In this document: positions 49,447 through 58,366 of the stretch, piece by piece
Numbering within the stretch: position 1 is the stretch's first letter
Layout of the letters: each line of letters starts with the position of its first letter
Assembly: GCA_934572535.1 (NCBI GenBank)
Contig: CAKTLJ010000004.1
Coordinates: forward strand, 1-64,000
DNA length: 64,000 nucleotides
Direction of reading: 5' to 3'
Source: an uncultured Eubacteriales bacterium
Lineage (GTDB): Bacteria; Bacillota; Clostridia; Oscillospirales; Oscillospiraceae
Position numbers and translations under genes: made by a program
The notes under the pieces: model-generated
Database searches by the model: none
What the model was told of the DNA's origin: nothing
The model's input: the letters and a program-made list of their open reading frames with translations, nothing else

Positions 49447-50448
49447 TCAGATCCAGCCTTCCTCGGTCTCGTGGCCCTTTTTCCGCCGCATCAGCTCCTT
49501 CAGGACCTCGTTGGGGTTTCTCCCCTCGTAGAGGACCTGGTAGGCCGCCTGGGTGATGGGCATTTCCACCCCCACGCTCTGGGCCAGCTCCCGGGCGGAG
49601 TCCACGGCGTAGTAGCCCTCCACCACAGCGCCGATCTCCTCGATGGCCTGCGGCACGGGGGTGCCCTGGCCAATGAGGATCCCGGCCCGGTAGTTTCTGG
49701 AGTTCAGGGAGGTGCAGGTGACGATCAGGTCGCCCATCCCGGCCAGACCGGCGAAGGTGTCCTTCCGTCCCCCCAGGGCGACGCCCAGGCGGGCGATCTC
49801 CGTCAGGCCCCGGGTCATGAGCATGGCCTTGGTGTTGTCGCCATAGCCCATCCCGGTGACCACACCGGAGCAGAGCGCCATGACGTTTTTCAGCGCGGCC
49901 CCCATCTCCACGCCGACGATGTCGGAGGAGCTGTAGACCCGGAAGCGCTCGCTGAGGAAGAGGTCCTGGATCTTTTCCGCCGCCGCCCGGTCAGGGCAGG
50001 CCGCCACCACGGCCGTGGGGACGCAGCGCGCCACCTCCTCGGCGTGGGACGGGCCGGACAGGGCCACCACCGGGCAGACGCTGCCGGTCACCGCCTGGAT
50101 CACCTGGGTCAGACGAAGGGAGGTCCCCTTCTCGATGCCCTTGGACACGGACACCAGGGTCATGTCCGGGGTGAGGTAGCCCTTGATCTTCTCCGCCGTG
50201 GCGCGCACCCCGAAGGACGGCGTGGCCAGCACGACCACCTCGGCCCCCTGGACGCAGGACAGGTCCCAGGTGTAGGTGAGGCCCGCGGGGAGCTTCACCC
50301 CGGGCAGCAGGGGGTTCTCCCCCGTCTCCCGCAGGGCGCGGGATTCCTCCTCCAGAAAGGACCAGAGGGTCACGGCATGGCCGTTTTCCTCCAGCACCAT
50401 GGCCAGGGCCGTGCCCCAGCCGCCGGAGCCAAGAACAGTAACTTTCAT
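49447..50448 (-). CDS. gpsA: glycerol-3-phosphate dehydrogenase (NAD(P)+)
   Basis: A 333-residue GpsA, reducing dihydroxyacetone phosphate to sn-glycerol 3-phosphate for phospholipid synthesis. N-terminal dinucleotide fold VLGSGGWGTALAMVL, conserved SKGIEKGTSLRL, and the catalytic region ALKNVMALCSGVVTGMGYGDNTKAML with the Lys. It overlaps plsY by 4 bases, so product and next enzyme are coupled. Start ATG 50448. Confidence 0.96.
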   Translation of the reverse strand: MKVTVLGSGGWGTALAMVLEENGHAVTLWSFLEEESRALRETGENPLLPGVKLPAGLTYTWDLSCVQGAEVVVLATPSFGVRATAEKIKGYLTPDMTLVSVSKGIEKGTSLRLTQVIQAVTGSVCPVVALSGPSHAEEVARCVPTAVVAACPDRAAAEKIQDLFLSERFRVYSSSDIVGVEMGAALKNVMALCSGVVTGMGYGDNTKAMLMTRGLTEIARLGVALGGRKDTFAGLAGMGDLIVTCTSLNSRNYRAGILIGQGTPVPQAIEEIGAVVEGYYAVDSARELAQSVGVEMPITQAAYQVLYEGRNPNEVLKELMRRKKGHETEEGWI

Positions 50449-51095
50449 TGTCTTCCCTCCTTCTTTTTATGCAGCGAGAACTTGCTCTCGTTGCCTGCCA
50501 GCAGGCGCTTGATGTTCTCCCGGTGTTTATACAGGATCAGGCCGCCGATGAGGATGGCCAGGATCAGCAGGACGACCTGATGGTAGACGAACCACGTGAC
50601 AAAGGGGAAGGACGCCCCGGCCCAGCAGGAGCCAAGCGACACATACCGGGTCAGGACGGCCAGGATCAAAAAGCCGCCCCAGACCACCAGCGCCACCCGC
50701 CAGTCGATCATGATCGCGATGGTGCCGCCGGAGAGGATCCCCTTCCCGCCCCGGAAGCGGAACATGCAGGGGAACATATGCCCCACCAGGCAGAACAGCC
50801 CCGCCCAGTACTTGGCAAAGTCCGTCCCGCCCAACAGGGCGGAGACGATGAGCACCGCCGCCACGGCCTTGAGCACGTCGGTCAGGATGACCACAAAGGT
50901 CAGGCCGCCCCCGAAGGTCCGGTGGAAGTTGGTCAGGCCCGCGTTGCCGCTGCCGTGGTTGCGCACGTCGTCCCGAAGGATATACTTGGAGACGATGACC
51001 GCCCCGTTGAAGCAGCCGCAGAAGTAGGCGATGACCGCCGGGAGCAGGAGGGTGGTGAGGAAATAGAGGACCCAATCAGAGACATGAACTGGCAT
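50445..51095 (-). CDS. plsY: glycerol-3-phosphate acyltransferase PlsY
   Basis: A 216-residue membrane enzyme using acyl-phosphate to acylate glycerol 3-phosphate. Family motifs: VRNHGSGNAGLTNFHRTFG (variant of the SGNxGATN glycine loop), GHMFPCMFRFRGGKG, with at least five membrane helices. It follows der by 4 bases and overlaps gpsA, giving der-plsY-gpsA, a conserved Firmicute order. The LTNFHR variant in place of ATNxxR is a modest deviation. Confidence 0.93.
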   Translation of the reverse strand: MPVHVSDWVLYFLTTLLLPAVIAYFCGCFNGAVIVSKYILRDDVRNHGSGNAGLTNFHRTFGGGLTFVVILTDVLKAVAAVLIVSALLGGTDFAKYWAGLFCLVGHMFPCMFRFRGGKGILSGGTIAIMIDWRVALVVWGGFLILAVLTRYVSLGSCWAGASFPFVTWFVYHQVVLLILAILIGGLILYKHRENIKRLLAGNESKFSLHKKKEGRQ

Positions 51096-51099
51096 TCCG

Positions 51100-52428
51100 T
51101 CAATCCTCCTTGTCGCCTCGCTGGCGGACGGTCAGCCGGATGGGCGTGCCCTCCAGACCGAAGGTGTTGCGGATCTGGTTCTCGATATATCTCTGATAGG
51201 AGAAGTGGAAGAGCTTGGCGTCGTTGCAGAAGCAGACGAAGTGGGGAGGACGGGTCCCCGCCTGGGTCATATAGAAGATCTTCAGCCGCCGCCCCTTGTC
51301 GGAGGGGGGCTGGACACGGGCGGTGGCGTCAGCCAGCAGGCTGTTGAGCATACCGGTCGTGATGCGCATGGAGGACTGGTCGTCCACATACTGGATGAGC
51401 TGGAACAGGCGGGGGACCCGCTGCCCGGTCAGGGCGGAGATGAAGAGGATGGGCGCGTAGGTCATATAGGCCAGGTCCCGGCGGATCTCCTCCCGCATCC
51501 GGTCCATGGTCTTGTCGTCCTTCTCGATGGAATCCCACTTGTTCACCACGATGATGCAGGCCTTCCCGGCCTCGTGGGCCATCCCGGCCACCTTGGTGTC
51601 CTGCTCGGTGACGCCCTCGTTGGCGTCGATGAGGATCAGGCAGACGTCGGCCCGCTCGATGGCCATGGCCGCCCGCAGGACGGAAAACTTCTCGATCTGG
51701 TCGTTGACCTTGGACTTCTTCCGCATCCCGGCGGTGTCGATGAAGAGGAACTTGCCCGCCTCGTTCTCAAAATAGCTGTCCACCGCGTCCCGGGTGGTCC
51801 CGGCCATGTCGGAGACGATGACCCGCTCCTCGCCCAGGATGCGGTTGATGAGGGAGGACTTGCCCACGTTGGGCTTGCCGATGACCGCCACCTTGACGAC
51901 GTCGCTCTCCTCTTCCTCCTCCTCTTCCTCGGGGAAGTGCTCAAAGCAGGCGTCCAGCAGGTCGCCGGTGCCGTGGCCGTGGACGGCGGAGACGGCAATG
52001 GGGTCGCCCAGACCCAGGTTGTAGAATTCATAGATGTCCGGGTTGGTCATGCCCACCTGGTCCATCTTGTTCACCGCCAGCACCACGGGCTTGCGGGCCT
52101 TCAGGAGCATGTTGGCCACGTCCTGGTCGGCGGCGGTGAGGCCGGTCTTGATGTCGCACACGAAGACGATGACGTTGGCGTGCGAGATGGCGATCTCGGC
52201 CTGCTTGCGCATGAAGGCCAGGATCTCCGTGGTGGTACCGGGTTCGATACCGCCGGTGTCCACGATGTCAAAGGTCCGGCCTCTCCACTCGCACTCGGCG
52301 TAAAGGCGGTCCCGGGTGACGCCGGGGGTGTCCTCCACGATGGAGAGACGGCGGCCCACCAGCTTGTTGAACAGCATGGACTTGCCCACGTTGGGGCGGC
52401 CGACAATGGCCACAAGAGGTTTGGACAT
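51100..52428 (-). CDS. der: ribosome biogenesis GTPase Der (EngA)
   Basis: A 442-residue tandem GTPase needed for 50S assembly. G1 motifs GRPNVGKSM (residues 9-17) and GKPNVGKSS (about 186-194), G3 DTGGIE and DTAGM, G4 NKMDQ and NKWDS, then a KH-like C-terminal domain ending in a basic tail. An acidic Glu-rich linker (EEEEEEE, about 170-176) joins the two G domains. ATG 52428 follows TAGGAGG. Confidence 0.97.
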   Translation of the reverse strand: MSKPLVAIVGRPNVGKSMLFNKLVGRRLSIVEDTPGVTRDRLYAECEWRGRTFDIVDTGGIEPGTTTEILAFMRKQAEIAISHANVIVFVCDIKTGLTAADQDVANMLLKARKPVVLAVNKMDQVGMTNPDIYEFYNLGLGDPIAVSAVHGHGTGDLLDACFEHFPEEEEEEEESDVVKVAVIGKPNVGKSSLINRILGEERVIVSDMAGTTRDAVDSYFENEAGKFLFIDTAGMRKKSKVNDQIEKFSVLRAAMAIERADVCLILIDANEGVTEQDTKVAGMAHEAGKACIIVVNKWDSIEKDDKTMDRMREEIRRDLAYMTYAPILFISALTGQRVPRLFQLIQYVDDQSSMRITTGMLNSLLADATARVQPPSDKGRRLKIFYMTQAGTRPPHFVCFCNDAKLFHFSYQRYIENQIRNTFGLEGTPIRLTVRQRGDKED

Positions 52429-52450
52429 AGTTGCACCTCCTAAAATAGAT

Positions 52451-52462
52451 ACGAACGTTCGT
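52451..52462. promoter_or_regulatory. 12-bp palindrome between DUF512 and der
   Basis: ACGAACGTTCGT, a perfect inverted repeat in the 76-bp spacer, about 20 bases before the der ATG. It looks like a TetR-type half-site pair; no regulator is adjacent. Confidence 0.35.
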
Positions 52463-52504
52463 TTTGATTACATTTTGTATTTGCGCGGACGGCAGGCGCA
52501 CGGC

Positions 52505-53812
52505 TCAGCAGCCGAAGATCGCCTCGAAGAGGTCGAAGCCGTCCTGGGGCACGGGGACCACCGGGACCCCCAGCGCATCGGACAGCTCCTCCAGGGACAC
52601 GTCGTCCAGGAAGACGGTCTCCCCGTGGCGGAGCATGTTCTGCGCGATGAGCAGCCGGGTCCCCAGCGCCTTCCCCTTGAGCTGCGCCATCAGGTCCTGC
52701 CCGGTGAGCAGGCCCGCCACGGTGATGGTTTCCCCAAGGAATCGGTTGACGATGGGATAGATATGGTAATCCAGCTTAGTATGACAGTTCGCGGCCGCCC
52801 TGTCAATGATTTCTCGCAGATACGGGGCGGCGGCCACGCCGGTGGCGATGGAGAAGGGCTCCACCGGGATGTTCTCCGGCGCGCCCAGGCAGGCCCCCAT
52901 GCACTCCACCTCCAGCAGGCGCAGCATCCCCACGCCGTTGTCCAGCTGGGTATACTCTTCGTAATATTCATCCTCAGGCAGGGGCAGGCCGCCCTGGATG
53001 TAGAACTCGTCGGAGCACCAGAAGATCCGGCTGCCGGTCCGCGCCAGGCACTGGTCGGCATAGGCCTCCACCTGCTTCACCACGGCCTCGGCCCGCGCCA
53101 GGGTGTAGGGCTCCAGGGGATACAGGCCCTCCCGGTAACGGGTGAGGCCCACGGGGACGATGGACACGCTCTTCACCTGGGGGTACAGGCCCGCCAGCTC
53201 CTCCATGCTCTTTTGCAGGATCTCTCCGTCGTTGAGGCCGGGGCAGGAGACGATCTGGCAGTTCATCACGATACCAGCCGCGGCGAAGCGGCGCATGATG
53301 TCCATGATCTCGCCGCCCCGGCGGCTGCCCAGGAGCGTCTTGCGCACCTCCGGGTCGGTGGCGTGGACGGAGATGTTGATGGGCGAGATGTGCAGGTCGC
53401 AGATCCGCTGTAGTTCCCGGCGGCTCAGGTTGGTCAGGGTGATATAGTTGCCCATGAGGAAGGACAGGCGGGCGTCGTCATCCTTAAAATAGAGGGACTC
53501 CCGCATCCCCTTGGGCAGCTGGTCCACGAAGCAGAAGACGCACTTGTTCGCGCAGGAGCGCGCCCGGTCCATGAGGTAGGTCTCAAACTCCAGGCCCAGG
53601 TCCTCCCCCACGTCCTTGGTCAGGGCGACCGCGCGCTGGTCCTCCCCCTCCTTCAGGGTGAGCTCCAGCTCGGGGTCGTAGGCATAGTATTTGTAATCCA
53701 GCACATCCACGATACGCTGGCCGTTGATGGCCACCAGGGTCTCTCCGACGCGCAGGCCCGCCCGGTCGGCCGGGCTGCCGGGGGTGATGGATTTGATGAT
53801 GGTGAGAGACAT
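52505..53812 (-). CDS. DUF512 family protein with PDZ and radical SAM-like domains
   Basis: A 435-residue protein. Residues 5-55 are a PDZ-like domain (PGSPADRAGLRVGETLVAINGQ). CANKCVFCFVDQLP (about residues 88-101) gives a CxxxCxxC motif as in radical SAM enzymes, with LxxGNYITLTNL behind it. The DUF512 domain covers about 215-430. The family is conserved in Clostridia next to der but has no known reaction. ATG 53812; der lies 76 bases downstream. Confidence 0.88.
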   Translation of the reverse strand: MSLTIIKSITPGSPADRAGLRVGETLVAINGQRIVDVLDYKYYAYDPELELTLKEGEDQRAVALTKDVGEDLGLEFETYLMDRARSCANKCVFCFVDQLPKGMRESLYFKDDDARLSFLMGNYITLTNLSRRELQRICDLHISPINISVHATDPEVRKTLLGSRRGGEIMDIMRRFAAAGIVMNCQIVSCPGLNDGEILQKSMEELAGLYPQVKSVSIVPVGLTRYREGLYPLEPYTLARAEAVVKQVEAYADQCLARTGSRIFWCSDEFYIQGGLPLPEDEYYEEYTQLDNGVGMLRLLEVECMGACLGAPENIPVEPFSIATGVAAAPYLREIIDRAAANCHTKLDYHIYPIVNRFLGETITVAGLLTGQDLMAQLKGKALGTRLLIAQNMLRHGETVFLDDVSLEELSDALGVPVVPVPQDGFDLFEAIFGC

Positions 53813-53859
53813 GGCGCCGCCCTCCTTTTCGGGTGATCGTTTGGTTCCGTGTCCGGACA

Positions 53860-53894
53860 AAAAAAGAAAGAGGGGCGATCCCCTCTTCTTTTTC
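53860..53894 (-). terminator. terminator after rpmF
   Basis: AAAAGAAAGAGGGG-CGAT-CCCCTCTTCTTTT stem followed by T-run on the minus strand, just after the rpmF stop. Confidence 0.88.
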
Positions 53895-53897
53895 CTA

Positions 53898-54083
53898 TTA
53901 GTTCTCCTGCTGAACCTGGCCGAACACCTTGCCGTCATAGGTCATGCAGGCCTTGCACAGCCGGTGGGGCAGCCGATATGCACCGCACTTGGGGCAGGTC
54001 GTGACTGCGGGAGCTGCCAGCTTCCAGTTGGCACGCCGCTTATCGCGTCTCTGCTTAGAGACTTTACTCTTCGGAACCGCCAT
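53898..54083 (-). CDS. rpmF: 50S ribosomal protein L32
   Basis: A 61-residue L32: MAVPKSKVSKQRRDKRRANWKL at the N-terminus (shown in part), then TTCPKCGAYRLPHRLCKAC with four zinc-binding cysteines. ATG 54083 after AAGGAGG. It follows yceD by 54 bases, the conserved yceD-rpmF pair. Confidence 0.96.
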   Translation of the reverse strand: MAVPKSKVSKQRRDKRRANWKLAAPAVTTCPKCGAYRLPHRLCKACMTYDGKVFGQVQQEN

Positions 54084-54137
54084 TTCGAGACACCTCCTTG
54101 GTGATGCCCTTTCGGGCACTTGGTTAGTGGTTACTAC

Positions 54138-54635
54138 TCAGTTTTTATTAAGTAGCTGCTCGAGAGCGGCCCATCTGGGATCGGCCTGCTTTTTGCACCG
54201 GCATACCTCCTGGTTCAGGTTGGCACCACAGCCGGAGCAAAGCCCCTTGCAGTCTTCTGAGCATAAGTGTTTTGTGTCCATATCGAGAATAAAGGCCGTG
54301 TAGGCCAAATCACCGACGTCGATCTCGCCGTCGTCCAGAAGAACGATGTCACCGTCCTCCTCCCCTTCGATCTCTTCGGCCAAAAGGTAGGAGAGCTTGA
54401 CGACTTTCTCCCGGCTGAATCCGCCCATACACCGGTCGCAGGTGTAGTCCAAAACGGACGCGGCCTGGCCTTCCAGCACCAGAACATCGGCGATGTTCTT
54501 CACCGTTCCCTCCACGTGGACGGGTCGGGTGATCGGGTGTTCGCCAAAGAAGTCCTCTTGGGTCAGATCAAGAGTAAAATCAAAGGGAACGCTGGCCCCG
54601 GGTACATGGATGATTTCTCTCAGATTCAGTCGCAT
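54138..54635 (-). CDS. YceD family protein (DUF177)
   Basis: A 165-residue DUF177 protein. The central CDRCMGGF and the C-terminal CSEDCKGLCSGCGANLNQEVCRC give the family cysteine pattern (CxxC...CxxDCxGLCxxCGxNLN). YceD in bacteria and plants is linked to 23S rRNA processing or accumulation; mechanism unsettled. The ATG at 54635 follows TGAGGA. Cotranscribed with rpmF from the promoter at 54664-54692. Confidence 0.9.
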   Translation of the reverse strand: MRLNLREIIHVPGASVPFDFTLDLTQEDFFGEHPITRPVHVEGTVKNIADVLVLEGQAASVLDYTCDRCMGGFSREKVVKLSYLLAEEIEGEEDGDIVLLDDGEIDVGDLAYTAFILDMDTKHLCSEDCKGLCSGCGANLNQEVCRCKKQADPRWAALEQLLNKN

Positions 54636-54663
54636 AGCACAATCCTCACATGGTACAGAAAGC

Positions 54664-54692
54664 ATTTTAGCAAAAAAGAATCCGCTTGTCAA
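54664..54692 (-). promoter_or_regulatory. sigma-A promoter of yceD-rpmF
   Basis: TTGACA (54687-54692), 17-nt spacer, TAAAAT (54664-54669) on the minus strand. Confidence 0.85.
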
Positions 54693-54823
54693 ATACTTTC
54701 TTCATTTTTTTCAAATCTGTGGTATAATGCTGTTGCAGCAGGCCACTCGATATAGTATACACTGGAAATGCCGCGCTGACAAGTGGCAGGACAGAGAAAA
54801 GACAGAGAAAGGCGGACCCATCT

Positions 54824-55798
54824 ATGCGGGAATTTACCATTGGCGGCAACGACGCCGGACAGCGGCTGGACCGCTGGCTCAGCAAGACCCTCCCCCTCCT
54901 CCCGGCGCCCCTGGCGCAGAAGTACATCCGCATCAAGCGGGTGAAGCTCAACGGCAAGGGGGCCAAGCGGGACACCCGCCTGCAAAAGGGAGATCTTCTC
55001 CAGCTCTACATCAACGACGAGTTCTTCGACCGCCCCACCCCGGAGAACGCCTTCCTGTCGGTCTTCAAGCCCCAGCTGGATATCGTCTACGAGGACGAGA
55101 ACCTGCTGCTGCTGAACAAGCGCCCCGGCATGGTGGTCCACCCCGATGAGAACGAGCGGGTCAACACCCTGCTCACCCACATCCAGGCCTACCTCTACCA
55201 GAAGAAGGAATGGTCCCCCTACTGGGAAAATTCCTTCGCCCCCGCCCTCTGTAACCGCATCGACCGGAACACCGGCGGCATCGTCATCGCTGCCAAGAAC
55301 GCCGAGACCCTCCGGGTGATGAACCAGAAGATCCGGGACCGGGAGGTGGAGAAGTCCTACCTCTGCGTGGTCCTGGGTTCCCCGAACCCGCCCGAGGGCA
55401 AGCTGGAGAACTTCCTGGTCAAGGACGAGGCGAAAAAGCAGGTCTCGGTCCACAAGCGCCCCGTGGAGGGCGGCCGCACCGCCGTGACCCTCTACCGCAC
55501 CCTGGCCAGAAAGGGCGGGCTGGCCCTAGTCGAGTGCCGCCTCATCACCGGCCGCACCCACCAGATCCGCGCCCAGTTCGCCGCCGCCGGGCATCCCCTG
55601 CTGGGCGACGGCAAGTACGGCCGGGAGCGGGAGAACAAAAAGTTTGGCCGCACCGGCGGCCAGGCCCTCTATTCCTATAAGCTAGTGTTCCGCTTCACGA
55701 CCGACGCAGGATGCCTGAGCAACGTAAACGGCCGCACCTGGACCATCCAAAGCATCGACTTTGTGGAGGAGCTCTTCCCCGGCGTCTGCGTGGATTGA
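54824..55798 (+). CDS. RluA family pseudouridine synthase
   Basis: A 324-residue RluC/RluD-type enzyme with an N-terminal S4 domain (residues 11-60, RLDRWLSKTLPL) and the RluA catalytic domain: NRIDRNTGGIVIAAKN (about residues 144-159) holds the catalytic Asp; CRLITGRTHQIRAQFAAAGHPLLGD is also typical. Target uridines cannot be told from sequence. ATG 54824. A TATAAT at 54723-54728 upstream has no good -35. Confidence 0.9.
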   Translation: MREFTIGGNDAGQRLDRWLSKTLPLLPAPLAQKYIRIKRVKLNGKGAKRDTRLQKGDLLQLYINDEFFDRPTPENAFLSVFKPQLDIVYEDENLLLLNKRPGMVVHPDENERVNTLLTHIQAYLYQKKEWSPYWENSFAPALCNRIDRNTGGIVIAAKNAETLRVMNQKIRDREVEKSYLCVVLGSPNPPEGKLENFLVKDEAKKQVSVHKRPVEGGRTAVTLYRTLARKGGLALVECRLITGRTHQIRAQFAAAGHPLLGDGKYGRERENKKFGRTGGQALYSYKLVFRFTTDAGCLSNVNGRTWTIQSIDFVEELFPGVCVD

Positions 55799-55806
55799 GG
55801 GGGGTC

Positions 55807-55835
55807 TTGACAGTCCCGCCCTCTCCGCCTACAAT
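55807..55835 (+). promoter_or_regulatory. consensus promoter in front of the hairpin element
   Basis: TTGACA (55807-55812), 17-nt spacer, TACAAT (55830-55835), 9 bases after the RluA-family stop. Transcription would run into the hairpin at 55846 within a few bases, so any product is about 40 nt unless it reads through. Confidence 0.5.
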
Positions 55836-55845
55836 AAGGATACAG

Positions 55846-55883
55846 GAGCCGTCACTTGACCGAGTGGCGGTTTCCTCTTTGAC
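55846..55883 (+). other. hairpin element, copy 2 (shared with 45989-46028)
   Basis: GCCGTCACTTGACCGAGTGGC stem (21 bases, given here as GCCGTCACT and AGTGGCGG arms) followed by TTTCCTCTTT. Arms and tail match the element at 45989. Likely terminator of the RluA-like gene, possibly also a short RNA from the promoter at 55807. Confidence 0.55.
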
Positions 55884-55924
55884 CGGGCGGGTCTGCGCCC
55901 CCCTTCGCCTTTTTTCTGCCCCTG

Positions 55925-55953
55925 TTGACAGAATCCGTTCTTTCTGCTAAAAT
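55925..55953 (+). promoter_or_regulatory. sigma-A promoter of the pot operon leader
   Basis: TTGACA (55925-55930), 17-nt spacer, TAAAAT (55948-55953). The start near 55960 lies about 390 bases before potA. Confidence 0.85.
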
Positions 55954-55959
55954 ACGTTC

Positions 55960-56351
55960 TATCTTCTATTTGGAAACCACGAGATCGAGTCTTTCCAAAG
56001 CAAGACGCGACCGCCGGACGGGTCCCTTTGCCCCCGCAAAGCCCCCAAGGCCAAGGCCACACGGACAGCCGGGTCGAATGCCGAGTTCCGCATGATGCGG
56101 CGGCAACTTCTGTTGCCTTATTGATTGGGTTAAAAGCCCAAGTTTTATAAGTTGGTAACTATAAACCATTGCTTTCGAGCATACAAACTTGTGAAATGAT
56201 CAATAAGAGTAGTAAAAGTAAGTTTCTTTGCTATATAGACTCTCAAAATCTTCGGTTTCCGCAGTGGAAGTGAATCCATTGCGGTATGCGCAAGTGACTG
56301 TATGCGATAAGCATGACGGTCACTTTTTTTGTTTTTTGGAGGCACGCTCCC
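55960..56351 (+). ncRNA. long structured leader RNA of the pot operon, class not identified
   Basis: From the start site: TTTGGAAA/TTTCCAAA stem (55969-55999); CTTTGC/GCAAAG hairpin (about 56026-56041); a GC-rich part with CAAAGCC and CAGCCGGGTCGAATGCCG; hairpins CCGCATGATGCGG (56088-56100) and GGCAACTTCTGTTGCC (56102-56117); an AT-rich domain closed by TTATTGAT/ATCAATAA (about 56117-56214) holding three small hairpins; a CCGCAGTGGA/TCCATTGCGG hairpin (56259-56284); then a terminator (56293-56337) immediately before the potA ribosome binding site. This layout is that of a riboswitch or attenuator. The GC-rich part loosely resembles the 3' half of GEMM (c-di-GMP-I) but the 5' half does not fit. 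Confidence 0.6.
56293..56337 (+). terminator. attenuator-like terminator just upstream of potA
   Basis: AGTGAC...GTCACT with inner TATGC/GCAT pairing, followed by seven T, G and six T, ending 1 base before the GGAGG ribosome binding site of potA. Confidence 0.85.
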
Positions 56352-57476
56352 ATGAAAAAAATCATTGAGCTGAAACACATCACCAAATCCTTCGACGGCG
56401 AGCAGCCCGTCCTGCAAAACGTGGATCTGGACATCTACGACAACGAATTCCTCACCCTGCTGGGGCCATCCGGCTGCGGCAAGACCACCCTCCTGCGGCT
56501 CATCGGCGGCTTCGAGTCCCCCGACGAGGGCGACGTGATCTTCCTGGGCCAGCGCATCAACGGCGTTCCGCCCTACAAGCGCCACGTGAACACCGTCTTT
56601 CAGAAGTACGCCCTCTTCCCCCACCTGAACGTCTTTGAAAACGTCGCCTTCCCCCTGCGCGAGAAGAAGCTCCCCAAGGAGGAGATCGAGGCGCGGGTCC
56701 ACGAGATGCTCGCCCTGGTGGCCCTGAAGGGCTTTGAGAAGCGCAGCGTCACCCGCCTCTCCGGCGGGCAGCAGCAGCGGGTGGCCATCGCCCGCGCCCT
56801 GGTGGCCCAGCCCCGGGTCCTGCTGCTGGACGAGCCCCTGGGCGCGCTGGACCTGAAGCTGCGCAAGGACATGCAGGTGGAGCTGAAAAAGATCCAGAAG
56901 CAGACCGGCATCACCTTCATCTTCGTCACCCACGACCAGGAGGAGGCCCTGTCCATGTCCGACACCGTGGTGGTCATGTCCGAGGGCAAGATCCACCAGA
57001 TCGGCACCCCCGTGGACATCTACAACGAGCCTGTCAACGCCTTCGTGGCCGACTTCATCGGCGAGAGCAACATCCTGGACGGCGTCATGCTGGAGGACTA
57101 CAAGGTGCGCTTCTCCGGCCAGACCTTCCGCTGTCTGGACAAGGAGTTCGAGCGCAACGAGCCTGTGGACGTGGTGGTCCGCCCGGAGGACGTGGACATC
57201 GTCCCCGTGGAGCGGGGCCAGCTCACCGGCGTGGTCACCTCGGTCACCTTCATGGGCGTCCACTATGAGATCATCGTGGACGTGGGCGGCTTCAAGTGGA
57301 TGATCCAGACCACCGACTTCGTGGACGTGGACGAGAAGATCGGCATCGAGCTGGAGCCGGACGCCATCCACATCATGAAAAAGTCCGAATACTCCGACCT
57401 CTACGGCGACTACTCCTCCTTCTCCAACGAGCTGGACGAGCTCTCCGAGGCAGAAATGGAGGATGAGGACGCATGA
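56352..57476 (+). CDS. potA: spermidine/putrescine ABC transporter ATP-binding protein PotA
   Basis: A 374-residue importer ATPase. Walker [10 protein letters not shown] (about residues 36-44), Q-loop FQKYALFPH, signature LSGGQQQR, Walker [14 protein letters not shown]-loop THDQEEA, then a C-terminal TOBE-like regulatory domain (about 255-345) and an acidic tail. ATG 56352 follows GGAGG by 9 bases; GGAG and CTCC around it can pair and mask the site. First gene of potA-potB-potCD, downstream of the structured leader. Confidence 0.93.
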   Translation: MKKIIELKHITKSFDGEQPVLQNVDLDIYDNEFLTLLGPSGCGKTTLLRLIGGFESPDEGDVIFLGQRINGVPPYKRHVNTVFQKYALFPHLNVFENVAFPLREKKLPKEEIEARVHEMLALVALKGFEKRSVTRLSGGQQQRVAIARALVAQPRVLLLDEPLGALDLKLRKDMQVELKKIQKQTGITFIFVTHDQEEALSMSDTVVVMSEGKIHQIGTPVDIYNEPVNAFVADFIGESNILDGVMLEDYKVRFSGQTFRCLDKEFERNEPVDVVVRPEDVDIVPVERGQLTGVVTSVTFMGVHYEIIVDVGGFKWMIQTTDFVDVDEKIGIELEPDAIHIMKKSEYSDLYGDYSSFSNELDELSEAEMEDEDA

Positions 57477-58366
57477 CAAAAAAACTGGCCGGGAATGAAC
57501 GGCGAGTCGTCCGAATGGACCACCTGGCGCTGGGGCCCTACTCCCTCTGGGCTGTCATCTTTATCCTGGTGCCCCTGGTCTTCGTCGCCTACTACGCCTT
57601 CACCGACAACAACTTCCACTTCACCCTGGACAACATCCTGCGCTTTTTCACCTCCACCTCCCAGGTGCTGCAAGCCGACGGCTCCAGCAAGGAGATCTAC
57701 ACCTACCTGGTGATCTTCTGGCGCTCCCTGAAGCTGGCCGTCATCTCCACCTTCCTCTGCCTGCTGCTGGCCTATCCCCTGGCCTACAGCATGGCCCGGG
57801 CGCAGCCCCGCGTCCAGAAGACCTTTATGACCATCATCATGATCCCCATGTGGATGAACTTCCTCATCCGCACCTATGCCTGGATGACCATCCTCCAGGA
57901 CACGGGCATCCTCAACAACTTCCTCTCCGCCCTCGACCTGCCGGTGATCCACATCATCGGCACCGAGGCCGCCGTGGTCATCGGCATGGTCTATGACTAC
58001 TTCCCCTACATGGTCCTGCCCCTCTACTCCATCATGGCCAAGATGGACACGAAGCTCATCGAGGCCGCCCGTGACCTGGGGTGCAACGGCCTGGGGGTCC
58101 TCCGCCGGGTCATCTGGCCGCTGAGCCTGCCCGGCGTCATCAACGGCGTCACCATGGTGCTCATCCCCTCCATCAGCACCTTCTACATCTCCCAAAAGCT
58201 GGGCGACGGCAAGTTCTTCCTCATCGGCGACGCCATTGAGAGCCAGTACGTGGCCAACAACCTCCACTTCGCCGCCGCCATGGCCTTCATCCTCATGGTG
58301 GTCCTGCTGGTCTGCATGGGCGCGATGCAGGTCCTCACCAACCGACACACGGAAGGAGGGAAATGA
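57473..58366 (+). CDS. potB: spermidine/putrescine ABC transporter permease PotB
   Basis: A 297-residue inner-membrane permease with six predicted helices and the EAA loop [21 protein letters not shown] (shown in part: [17 protein letters not shown]) near residues 195-212 that docks on PotA. Its ATG overlaps the potA stop by 4 bases and its stop overlaps potCD. Substrate by family is spermidine or putrescine. Confidence 0.93.
   Translation: MTKKLAGNERRVVRMDHLALGPYSLWAVIFILVPLVFVAYYAFTDNNFHFTLDNILRFFTSTSQVLQADGSSKEIYTYLVIFWRSLKLAVISTFLCLLLAYPLAYSMARAQPRVQKTFMTIIMIPMWMNFLIRTYAWMTILQDTGILNNFLSALDLPVIHIIGTEAAVVIGMVYDYFPYMVLPLYSIMAKMDTKLIEAARDLGCNGLGVLRRVIWPLSLPGVINGVTMVLIPSISTFYISQKLGDGKFFLIGDAIESQYVANNLHFAAAMAFILMVVLLVCMGAMQVLTNRHTEGGK

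Noticed and set aside
52451..52462. LexA (SOS) box upstream of der
   Set aside because: Firmicute LexA boxes have GAAC-N4-GTTC; here GAAC and GTTC abut with no spacer, and der is not an SOS gene.
55990..56085. c-di-GMP-I (GEMM) riboswitch
   Set aside because: CAAAGCC and AGCCGGGT...TGCCG fit the 3' half, but the 5' GGCAAACC segment and its pairing are missing, so I do not name the class.
56117..56214. tRNA-like fold in the AT-rich part of the pot leader
   Set aside because: The closing stem is acceptor-like, but there is no T-loop GTTCGAATC and no CCA, and the arms have wrong sizes.
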